This document shows, piece after piece, positions 57,180 through 64,000 of a stretch of DNA of 64,000 bases. Below the pieces are notes generated by a model that did not search any database, was not told the DNA's origin, and worked only from the letters and a program-made list of their open reading frames with translations. Each line of letters begins with the position of its first letter. The stretch's first letter is position 1. This DNA comes from Patescibacteria group bacterium. Lineage in GTDB: Bacteria > Patescibacteriota > Patescibacteriia > Patescibacteriales > Patescibacteriaceae. The stretch spans positions 486,506-550,505 of the forward strand of contig CP129471.1 of NCBI GenBank assembly GCA_030583705.1, given 5' to 3'. A program made the translations under genes and the position numbers.

Positions 57180-58929
57180 ATTCAAGGATTTCTACTACTC
57201 CGTTGCCAGTCGCTCTGGAGTCAGCTTCTATAGCCGTCGTAATAATCGGCGAGGTTAAATTGACCCTATTGTTGGTATGAACGTCCCTACCAGTTAAACG
57301 AATATTATTAATTAAGGGCAAAGTCTTGCCAACATCGGACATGGAAGGTAAAACACTAATTGCAAAGGAAGCTCGGTAATTACCACCTGTCTTACTAACA
57401 GTTTCCGGGCGCCAAATTACCCTCTTAGTCATTGGCGAGTAATCAACAGTACCAGAAGTAATACTGCTTTGATCAACCCAGACCGCACTACCCGGTAAAT
57501 CTCCACTTACTTCCACCTGATCAATATCATTACCCAAATTATGAATTTGCCAAATTATCCAGTAGGTCGTTGGGATATCAACCTTCGGGGGTATTGGTCC
57601 AATACCCAACTGATCACCTTGCGGTCCGTAATAATAACCACCGCTTTCCAAACGAAGACTTGAGCCCAAATCTCTTCTTGGTACTGCCAACCAATAACTT
57701 CCTTCTTCACCACTAGCTGTCTTGTAGCTAAGCTTAACCGCCACTACAGCATACTCTTCAACCTCTAACGAGCTTCTTTCAAAGCTAACAGAAAAAGATA
57801 AGGTAGAAGAAGCGTTAGGTGGTAATATTTCTTCACTAATTAAACTATCTCCTCTAGCTGTTAGGGCAGATGATAACGACCTTACACCACTTAAGCGCAA
57901 GCTACTGCGACGACTAACCGGCTGAATTTCCAAAAAAGTTAAATCTGCTTCCCCGGAATTTTTAAGATTAATATCCAAAGTCATTACTGGTTGTGAACCA
58001 TTTAAGACAGCTTCTCTCGGAGAGAGACTAACCTCTAAAAGCGGTTTACCAACTTCTATAATTTTACTAATTAAGTTTTGACTAAAAAGTTTATCTTCTT
58101 TTTTAAGATCAGCTTGTACTGTTAAAGCCAATGATTCTTCTAAAGTAGTTAAGGCGGAGAATTCTAAAACCTCACTTGCTCCAGCTTCAATTATAGGAAA
58201 AGTTAAAGAGTTATTTTCCATTTCATGACTAAGACCAGAAATCTCCCAATTTAGTTCAGGAAAAGTTATCTGCACTCCTTCTAAAGAAGCTTTTCCGGCA
58301 TTGCTAATCTTTAGGGTTCCATCCAAGGGCATGCCGGCAGTAGCTCCATCTGGTATATCCATTTCTAATTTAATCACTGACTCCTCTAAAAAGTAAGAGT
58401 AAGACGCTAAGGCTCCGTCTGTTTCTTTGCCATCGCGATAAGATAAACGAGCGGCCATAGTTTGCTGGTCATTTAAAGAGCCTAGCACCAAACCAGAAAC
58501 CACTACCCGGCCACTTTGCCCACCACCTAAATCTCCCAAACTAAAAGTCTGAAGTTCTTTATTATACTGGGCTAAGGGATAAACACCGGTTAAGCTAAAA
58601 TTATCTGGCAAGATAACGGTAATCTCCGCGGCCTCCACTGTGTGATTTTCTTCGTTTCTGTAATTAATGACAAAATTCTCAACTTGTCCGCTAATTATAC
58701 GAGATGACTCAGCTTTAATTTCAATAAAGAAATTAGGTGAGGGCTGCCAAAACATAACACGCCAAACAATTACCGCTAAAACAATTACCATGGAAGCTAA
58801 AAAGATATCTGCCCAAAGATGGAAATGACTCTCTTTATAGTGCTTCTCATGCCGATGGCGTAAATGTCTATGAAGATGATGATGAAGTCCCGGCTTACGA
58901 GATTGCTCCACTGCTTGATGATTTGTCAT
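57178..58929 (-). CDS. CARDB/DUF11-like surface protein with His-rich cytoplasmic head
   Basis: 583 aa. Residues 16-37 contain ten His in 22 positions (HHHLHRHLRHRHEKHY...), then a transmembrane helix (about 40-62) and an extracytoplasmic region of immunoglobulin-like repeats with VENFVINYRNEENHTV, ITVILPDNF and the C-terminal GIGPIPPKVDIPTTYWIIW block shared with 1555-3525. A structural surface protein is the best guess. The His cluster faces the cytoplasm by charge and may bind metal or pH-sense; the paralog lacks it and has Lys/Glu there. It is encoded 43 nt after the glycoside-hydrolase-like gene. ATG start without Shine-Dalgarno. Confidence 0.8.
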   Translation of the reverse strand: MTNHQAVEQSRKPGLHHHLHRHLRHRHEKHYKESHFHLWADIFLASMVIVLAVIVWRVMFWQPSPNFFIEIKAESSRIISGQVENFVINYRNEENHTVEAAEITVILPDNFSLTGVYPLAQYNKELQTFSLGDLGGGQSGRVVVSGLVLGSLNDQQTMAARLSYRDGKETDGALASYSYFLEESVIKLEMDIPDGATAGMPLDGTLKISNAGKASLEGVQITFPELNWEISGLSHEMENNSLTFPIIEAGASEVLEFSALTTLEESLALTVQADLKKEDKLFSQNLISKIIEVGKPLLEVSLSPREAVLNGSQPVMTLDINLKNSGEADLTFLEIQPVSRRSSLRLSGVRSLSSALTARGDSLISEEILPPNASSTLSFSVSFERSSLEVEEYAVVAVKLSYKTASGEEGSYWLAVPRRDLGSSLRLESGGYYYGPQGDQLGIGPIPPKVDIPTTYWIIWQIHNLGNDIDQVEVSGDLPGSAVWVDQSSITSGTVDYSPMTKRVIWRPETVSKTGGNYRASFAISVLPSMSDVGKTLPLINNIRLTGRDVHTNNRVNLTSPIITTAIEADSRATGNGVVEILE

Positions 58930-58972
58930 ATGATTGTATTAATATAATAATTATAGCAAAATTAGCTCTAAA

Positions 58973-60991
58973 TTAAAAGTTGGCAGTACCGGCTAAAATT
59001 TCCACCTTACCATCTCCATTCGTATCTCCTACCATTACCCTGGCCCCCGAACGAAGCGAAGCATCAAAAGCCATAAACTGGCCTTTTACTCGGTAGAAAG
59101 AGTCAAAAATACGCACATGGGGTCCACCATTAACCGGCCCGGTAACTATTTCCTGCTTACCATCATTATCAACATCTCCCACCGCCACTGTTACCCCGCC
59201 CCTAAAGGCCGGTGCATAAGCAAGAAAAGAACCAAGCTGTCTGCCTTGTTCGGTAAAGATTTTAACTGTTGATGGCATACCCGGTCCTGGAGTAATAACT
59301 ATCTCAGCTCGCCCATCGCCGTTAACATCACCAGCCGCTAAATAAACTCCGCCTCGGAATTTAGGATCAAAGGCGAAAAAGCCTGGTGTGAGTTGTCGAC
59401 CAAGGTAATTATACATTTTAATATGCGGACCACCACCAGTTACAGGAGCGACTACGATTTCTTTTTGTCCGTTTTTATTAAAATCATAAACTGCCAAAGA
59501 TAACTTGCCAGTAAAGGCCGATCCGTATGGGGTAATAGTTACGGTTGGTTTGCCTTGCCCAGTAATAATTAACCTACCGCCTCTTTCAATAATTCTTTCA
59601 TTACGACCATTACCGTCTAAATCGGCAACTACCACGTGCGAATTAGCGGCCGCTTCAGCTTTGTAGGCAAAAAAACTGTTACGGGTTTGTTGTCCACGAA
59701 TATTAAAGGAACGAACCAGCTGTCCGTTATTAAACATACTGTCTTTAACATCACTCTGAGTTCGTCGCATAATAATTCCGTCATTAGGAGCTAAGCGAAT
59801 AAAGTTAACGGTTGTACCGTCATTGTGTCTTCTGTCTTGGCTACCGTGAATTTTTTCAAATTGCTCACGGTTAAAAACAAAGGTTTGGTCACGGTCTGTT
59901 GAATTAACAATAGAAACACCGTTAGTAAAATCACGACGCCATAAGCCAGCCCGAACATAATCATCATTAGGCGATAAAAGATTATAATAACCGGAATCGG
60001 CTTGCCCAAGATTAACATCATATTCGTCATACCACCATTGTTGTTGATGGGACTCAGTACCATGATCAAAAGAAAAATAACCATCCCCCAATAAAGCACT
60101 GGTTAAACCAAAGCGCATCTTCTTAAAATCATTTTTATTACCAGTATTATTAGTTGAGCCATTAATGATATAAACTTGAGGAGATCTATTAAGAGAAGGC
60201 ATTCTTCTTAGGTATTGGTACATACTAGCTTGCCAGCTACCATTCCCCTCCCATGGTGTGGGGAACATTTCAAAAATACGACCATTAGTGTCTCTTTGGT
60301 ATTCATCAATAGAGCTGCCATTAGTAATGATCAACTTGTTCGGCCCAATTAAACTTCTGGTTTTACTAAAAAGCTCGGTCATACCCTGTCTCCATTGCTG
60401 ATTAACAAAATTAACATTATCCACCGAACCGTTACGAGTAATATCAATACCATTAGGGCTATAGCCTTTTATATCAGGATCAACCATGTCATACATAATT
60501 CCATCCCATGATGACATACCATATAAATCACGTAACATCCAGATAACCGTATCTTGCCAAGCGGGTAACGTAACATTAACCACCCTTACCCTAGGCCATG
60601 AATAAACAAAATTACCAGAGCCGTCCCTTAACCACCAATTATTTTGCTCAATTTTATCTCTTACTTGTTTTCTCTCGGCTAAACCGGAATAATTGGACTG
60701 TGAGGTTTCTATATAAGAAAAAGCCGGGTAGGTATAAGCAACTAGCTTGCCTTGGGGCTTTCTTTGCCTATATAAATTAAAAAAAGAAGGATTATACCTG
60801 GTCATCTCAGGTTGAATAACTAAAAGATCCCAACGAGCTAAAGAATCATAATCGCTAGACGAAAAAAAATCAAGATAATAATTAGCTAGCTTAGGATAGG
60901 TGTCTTTAGCTTGAACCGTAGAAAAGCTAAAAACATAAGTCAAAAGACTAAGTAGTGTTAAAATTAAAATTTTGTTTCCCAAATTAATCAT
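58973..60991 (-). CDS. Secreted glycoside-hydrolase-like protein with FG-GAP repeats
   Basis: 672 aa from the ATG at 60991 (a TTG three codons earlier is less likely). Signal peptide (INLGNKILILTLLSLLTYVF...VQA). Residues about 30-380 resemble a putative TIM-barrel glycoside hydrolase (GHL15-like): LVIQPEMTRYNPSFF, LVAYTYPAF, WDGIMYDMVD, IITNGSSID and GDGYFSFDHG, with several candidate acidic residues. The C-terminal 230 residues are FG-GAP-like repeats with VGDVDNDGKQEIVTGP loops, closely related to those of the S8 peptidase at 16871-19084. It may cleave an exopolysaccharide of self or host. It sits among glycosyltransferases, 24-33 nt from the next gene. Confidence 0.8.
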   Translation of the reverse strand: MINLGNKILILTLLSLLTYVFSFSTVQAKDTYPKLANYYLDFFSSSDYDSLARWDLLVIQPEMTRYNPSFFNLYRQRKPQGKLVAYTYPAFSYIETSQSNYSGLAERKQVRDKIEQNNWWLRDGSGNFVYSWPRVRVVNVTLPAWQDTVIWMLRDLYGMSSWDGIMYDMVDPDIKGYSPNGIDITRNGSVDNVNFVNQQWRQGMTELFSKTRSLIGPNKLIITNGSSIDEYQRDTNGRIFEMFPTPWEGNGSWQASMYQYLRRMPSLNRSPQVYIINGSTNNTGNKNDFKKMRFGLTSALLGDGYFSFDHGTESHQQQWWYDEYDVNLGQADSGYYNLLSPNDDYVRAGLWRRDFTNGVSIVNSTDRDQTFVFNREQFEKIHGSQDRRHNDGTTVNFIRLAPNDGIIMRRTQSDVKDSMFNNGQLVRSFNIRGQQTRNSFFAYKAEAAANSHVVVADLDGNGRNERIIERGGRLIITGQGKPTVTITPYGSAFTGKLSLAVYDFNKNGQKEIVVAPVTGGGPHIKMYNYLGRQLTPGFFAFDPKFRGGVYLAAGDVNGDGRAEIVITPGPGMPSTVKIFTEQGRQLGSFLAYAPAFRGGVTVAVGDVDNDGKQEIVTGPVNGGPHVRIFDSFYRVKGQFMAFDASLRSGARVMVGDTNGDGKVEILAGTANF

Positions 60992-61024
60992 AAATGCCAA
61001 TATTAATTACTTATAACCAATCAC

Positions 61025-62248
61025 TTAATTTAAAAATAAATTATAATAACTTAACAATTTTTCACAATGCTTGTCAACGCTAAAGGCTTCAGAAGTTTCT
61101 CGCGCTCTTTGCCCGTAATTTATTATATCATGATTATTTAATTCATTAATTACTCTAGCTAAGTCATTTTCATCACCTGGTATAAAAGTCCGACCATTGA
61201 TTTTATCTTTAACCACCTCGGGCATACCGCCAATCTTTGAAACAATGGCTGTCTTACCTAAAGCCATAGCCTCAGACAAAGCCAAAGGCTTATTTTCATA
61301 CCAAACCGAAGGCACAACTACGGCGTAGGATTTTCTAATGCAATCAAAAAGCTCTTCCCCATCAAGTCGCCCGACAAACTCCACCCTGTCTTGAAGATTC
61401 AATTCTTTAACCATTTGTCTTAACTTAGCTTCTTCACTTCCCTGACCGACTATTTTTAAAACCAACCCGTATTTAACTTTACTCATAGCCTTAATTAAAA
61501 CATCAAGACCTTTTTCAACCGCTAAACGACCGAAATACAAAAGATACTCACCGGGATCATAAACCGGTTTCCATTCTTCCAGACGACTGATAAAATAAGG
61601 TTCAACTAAAACTTTTTCTTTTAAAACCCCTCCTCTAACCACCATATCGCGCATAAACTCCGAAGGAGCAATATAACCCTTAATGTTCTTTTTATAAATA
61701 TTTAAAAAACTATGATGTAAATACATCTCAATGGCTACTAAAGCGCTTAACCAAAAAGAATCGTTAAAACATCTGTCCCAAAGACAGGTAAGGTAATTTT
61801 TACCCAAGGCTCTTTCGTTAAGACCATACCGATCATACATCTTATAATTTGGAGAAACTAACTTATAATCATGTAGATGCATAACTACTGGTATCTTATA
61901 CTTAGCAGCCACCGTTAAAATAGAGGGAGAGATTTGGTGATAAATATTATGGATATGAATAATATCAGGCTTAAATTCTTTTAATAAAGCCTCAAAGTCT
62001 TTTTTAGCTTCAAAGTTATAAAGCAACTTTAAAGCCGCCCTAATCTTTTCACGCCAAGTTAAAGCTCCAAAGTAATCATAGGCTTTGGTAAAATATTTTT
62101 CATTTTTATCTGGTAGATTATTAGGATGCTGGCAACAAAACTTAGCTGTTTTGACTCCTCTTTTTTCCAAAGCTTCCGCCAATTCCAAAAAATAACGCCC
62201 GGCGCCGCCTTCAATAAAGTTAAACTTATGGACCAATAAGACTTTCAT
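61025..62248 (-). CDS. GT4 family glycosyltransferase
   Basis: 407 aa. KVLLVHKFNFIEGGAGRYFLEL opens the acceptor domain, with IIHIHNIYHQISPSIL and MHLHDYKLVSPNYKMYDRYG; the donor domain has YLLYFGRLAVEKGLDVLI, LKIVGQGSEE, VEFVGRLDGEEL and the E-x7-E motif ENKPLALSE. The HLHDYKLVSPNYK block is typical of a GT4 subgroup in capsule clusters. It follows the GT2 gene (62287-63144) by 38 nt and lies before the glycoside-hydrolase-like gene. Sugar unknown. ATG start, no Shine-Dalgarno. Confidence 0.88.
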   Translation of the reverse strand: MKVLLVHKFNFIEGGAGRYFLELAEALEKRGVKTAKFCCQHPNNLPDKNEKYFTKAYDYFGALTWREKIRAALKLLYNFEAKKDFEALLKEFKPDIIHIHNIYHQISPSILTVAAKYKIPVVMHLHDYKLVSPNYKMYDRYGLNERALGKNYLTCLWDRCFNDSFWLSALVAIEMYLHHSFLNIYKKNIKGYIAPSEFMRDMVVRGGVLKEKVLVEPYFISRLEEWKPVYDPGEYLLYFGRLAVEKGLDVLIKAMSKVKYGLVLKIVGQGSEEAKLRQMVKELNLQDRVEFVGRLDGEELFDCIRKSYAVVVPSVWYENKPLALSEAMALGKTAIVSKIGGMPEVVKDKINGRTFIPGDENDLARVINELNNHDIINYGQRARETSEAFSVDKHCEKLLSYYNLFLN

Positions 62249-62286
62249 GGTTGTGTGGTTATGGTTAGTTAATTATGATTATTTAA

Positions 62287-63144
62287 TCATCTAATCAATA
62301 AAAGCCTGAATAAAGTTATTTTAACAAAATAAAGAAAACGAACCCAGGCTCTGAATAATCTTTTCTTTGGAAAGTGTTTTTTTAAAAAATAAATCATACC
62401 GTCAAGCTCTTTTTTTAACTTGGAGGCCGAACGTCTTCCACCGGAAGAAAACCCATGACTGTGTATTACTGAAACAAAAGGCAGATAAATAATTAAACGA
62501 CCACTTTTCTTTATCCTATAGCAATAATCCAAATCTTCCACCCCGAAAAAGAAATTCTCATCCAGTAGCCCTATCTCTTTAATTAAACTTCTCTTAAATA
62601 GTAGACAACCACCGCTAAGCCAATCCACTTTAAGGGGTGAAGTAGAAGAAGTAAAAGACAAACGATTAAAAAAATTACGATACAGTAAAAAACCGGTGGG
62701 TAATATTTTACTAAGCATTAAAAAAGAAGTGGTAAAGTTCCAAGGAGTCGGAAAATAACCTGAACTTGTCTGAAAAGAACCATCAGGATAAATAAAACTT
62801 GGACCAACCGCCCCGATTGAATCATTAGCTTGAAGACAATCAAGCATAGCAGTTAAAGTCTTTTTGTTAATTAGGGCATCTGAATTTAATAAAATTACAT
62901 ATTCACCCAGCGCCTTTAAAAGCCCTTGATTAGCTGCTCCGGCAAAGCCAAGATTTTTTTGATTATAAATAAAATTAACTCTCTCTCCCCAAGAAGCACT
63001 AGGCCAAGAAGGCACCTCTTTTGAAGCATTATCTATTAAAACAACTTCAAAATCAAAACCCTCCGCAGCAGCCAAAAAGTCTTCCACCGCTTCGGTGGTT
63101 TTTTCTTGGGTGTTGTAGTTTATTATAATTGCGGATAACTTCAT
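62287..63144 (-). CDS. GT2 family glycosyltransferase (rhamnosyltransferase-like)
   Basis: 285 aa GT-A fold. KLSAIIINYNTQEKTTEAV, VVLIDNASKE, FIYNQKNLGFAGAANQGL, VILLNSDALI (the DxD-like site, Ser-Asp) and KVDWLSGGCLLFKRSLIKEIG, then FFFGVEDLDYCYRIKKSG. This is the WcaA/rhamnosyltransferase pattern (GT2 with GxxDExFFxxxEDxDx). The C-terminal hydrophobic tail may touch the membrane. Its ATG overlaps the stop of the O-antigen ligase gene (ATGA), so they are translationally coupled. The product likely extends a lipid-linked surface glycan. Confidence 0.88.
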   Translation of the reverse strand: MKLSAIIINYNTQEKTTEAVEDFLAAAEGFDFEVVLIDNASKEVPSWPSASWGERVNFIYNQKNLGFAGAANQGLLKALGEYVILLNSDALINKKTLTAMLDCLQANDSIGAVGPSFIYPDGSFQTSSGYFPTPWNFTTSFLMLSKILPTGFLLYRNFFNRLSFTSSTSPLKVDWLSGGCLLFKRSLIKEIGLLDENFFFGVEDLDYCYRIKKSGRLIIYLPFVSVIHSHGFSSGGRRSASKLKKELDGMIYFLKKHFPKKRLFRAWVRFLYFVKITLFRLLLIR

Positions 63145-64000
63145 ACGGATTTTTTAATCTTTAAAACCGCCGCCGCTGTACCAACCAGTAACCAAAAAAT
63201 AACAGCATAAGGCGCGGTTAATAAAGTAACTTCCACCAGACCATTAAAGAAAGCGGCAATAAAGCCAGCAACTAAGGCCCAAGCTAAAGGTCGCTGATGT
63301 TTTTTTATCATTTTAACCGACATAACGATGATGGAGGTAATTAAGGCTAAATAAACACTTAAACCAATAACCCCGTAATCAACCAAGGCCTGTAAAAGAT
63401 AATTATTAACCCACTCCCGATAATCCGGACTAATTAATCTCTGGTAATACATTAACTGCTGCCCGGCACCAACCCCGAGCCAAGGATGATCCCTGATGAT
63501 TTTACTGGCTTGGCTGTATTCCTCAAACCTAAAACGAGTATTAGGGTCTTCTACTACTATAGAGAAACGATCAAAAAGACCCTCAGCATAAGGAGACAAA
63601 AAGGTATAACCCAATAAAGCAAAAGATATCAAAAAGAGTACCATGGCTAATCTTTTCTCTTTTAATTTTATAAACAAAAATAACATAGCCAGAGCCAGAC
63701 TACCGATCGCCGCCTTACTTAAAGTGGCACAAACGGCGGTAAAGCCAAGAACAAAAGATATTAACAATAAGATTCTAAGTTTATCATCGCTTTTAAGTTC
63801 AAAATAATAACCCAACATAATAGGGGTAAGTAAAGATAAAAGCGCTGCTACTAAAGCCAAGGGTCCCATAGTTACTCCAAGATAAGTTCTATCCGCAAAA
63901 AGAGCTACTGAAAAACCAACCAAATAAAGATTATGAAGAAGTTCAAGGCTCAATAAAGTAACAGTTAAAGAAAGACTGACCATAAAAACCCTTATCTTGT
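63141..64000 (-). CDS. O-antigen ligase/polymerase family protein (N-terminus outside window)
   Basis: At least 286 codons are open to the window edge; an internal ATG at 63983 exists but the frame continues upstream without a stop, and ligases of this family have 400 or more residues. Seven or more hydrophobic helices and the Wzy_C signature NTRFRFEEYSQA followed by DHPWLGVGAG, then a large loop (MYYQRLISPDYREWVNNYLL) and further helices. This family ligates or polymerises undecaprenyl-linked glycans outside the membrane. It is the upstream partner of the GT2 gene, with a 4-nt overlap. Confidence 0.85.
   Translation of the reverse strand, partial: KIRVFMVSLSLTVTLLSLELLHNLYLVGFSVALFADRTYLGVTMGPLALVAALLSLLTPIMLGYYFELKSDDKLRILLLISFVLGFTAVCATLSKAAIGSLALAMLFLFIKLKEKRLAMVLFLISFALLGYTFLSPYAEGLFDRFSIVVEDPNTRFRFEEYSQASKIIRDHPWLGVGAGQQLMYYQRLISPDYREWVNNYLLQALVDYGVIGLSVYLALITSIIVMSVKMIKKHQRPLAWALVAGFIAAFFNGLVEVTLLTAPYAVIFWLLVGTAAAVLKIKKSV

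Noticed and set aside
1-64000. Alternative genetic code (UGA as Gly, as in Gracilibacteria/SR1)
   Set aside because: TGA ends the DUF6922-like gene and the O-antigen ligase gene at sensible positions with start overlaps, and no in-frame TGA was needed to extend a gene.

Overview
The window looks like a chromosomal segment of a Patescibacteria (Candidate Phyla Radiation) bacterium. This is inferred from AT-rich DNA, near absence of Shine-Dalgarno sequences, envelope genes typical of that group (DUF4012 proteins, CARDB/DUF11-like membrane proteins, prepilins with LamG or FISUMP tails, short MurF-like and TsaB-like proteins) and a large glycosyltransferase load. TGA is used as a stop (for example at 47339-47341 and 63141-63143), so the code is standard table 11, not the UGA-Gly code of Gracilibacteria/SR1. 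No rRNA, CRISPR array, phage module or insertion sequence is visible. One tRNA gene is present: tRNA-Glu(CUC).

Layout. 1-9.0 kb (minus): a truncated membrane-anchored thermonuclease, tgt, a DUF11-like protein, DUF4012, a GT4 glycosyltransferase and a GT-C membrane glycosyltransferase. 9.0-9.7 kb: an autonomous two-gene operon of unknown function, the only place in the window with strong Shine-Dalgarno sites. 9.8-12.2 kb (plus): a polytopic membrane protein, then a promoter-to-terminator unit without a normal gene that holds a duplicated micro-ORF/hairpin module. 12.2-23.8 kb (minus): a surface polysaccharide cluster (four glycosyltransferases, DUF2304, UDP-glucuronate decarboxylase-like enzyme), a secreted subtilase, mreB and a second DUF4012 protein behind a phased repeat array. 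23.8-29.1 kb: a MacAB-like export system. 29.2-31.7 kb: two prepilins. 31.8-36.8 kb: murB, murC, murG and a GT26-Nudix fusion. 36.8-39.6 kb (plus): a ClpB-like AAA+ protein behind a CIRCE operator. 39.8-45.4 kb (plus): a prepilin, a secreted lysozyme-like protein, a LigB/MEMO-like protein, def, fmt and tRNA-Glu. 45.4-47.6 kb (minus): a prepilin, a pterin dehydratase and an AbiEii-type nucleotidyltransferase with a small partner, apparently one operon. 47.7-53.2 kb (minus): murF, ftsI, ftsL, rsmH and mraZ with promoter and MraZ boxes. 53.3-64 kb (minus): short TsaB, a two-gene secreted cassette, further glycosyltransferases, a second DUF11-like protein, a secreted glycoside-hydrolase-like protein and a truncated O-antigen ligase.

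Together the genes build and remodel a peptidoglycan-containing, polysaccharide-coated and pilus-decorated surface. Peptidoglycan precursor synthesis and septation come from the mur/fts genes, shape from MreB, capsule from the glycosyltransferases and ligase, adhesion or competence from four modular prepilins, and secreted hydrolases carry shared FG-GAP repeats.

The observations most worth following are the duplicated micro-ORF transcript (11.9-12.2 kb), the helically phased TTCAAGAA array upstream of DUF4012-mreB, a nucleotide-conserved hairpin inside two prepilin leaders, the two-gene operon with exceptional Shine-Dalgarno sites, a Tgt lacking all four zinc ligands, and a Clp ATPase combining a ClpB-length middle domain with an IGF tripeptide. 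All family assignments rest on motif recognition by eye; no database search was run.
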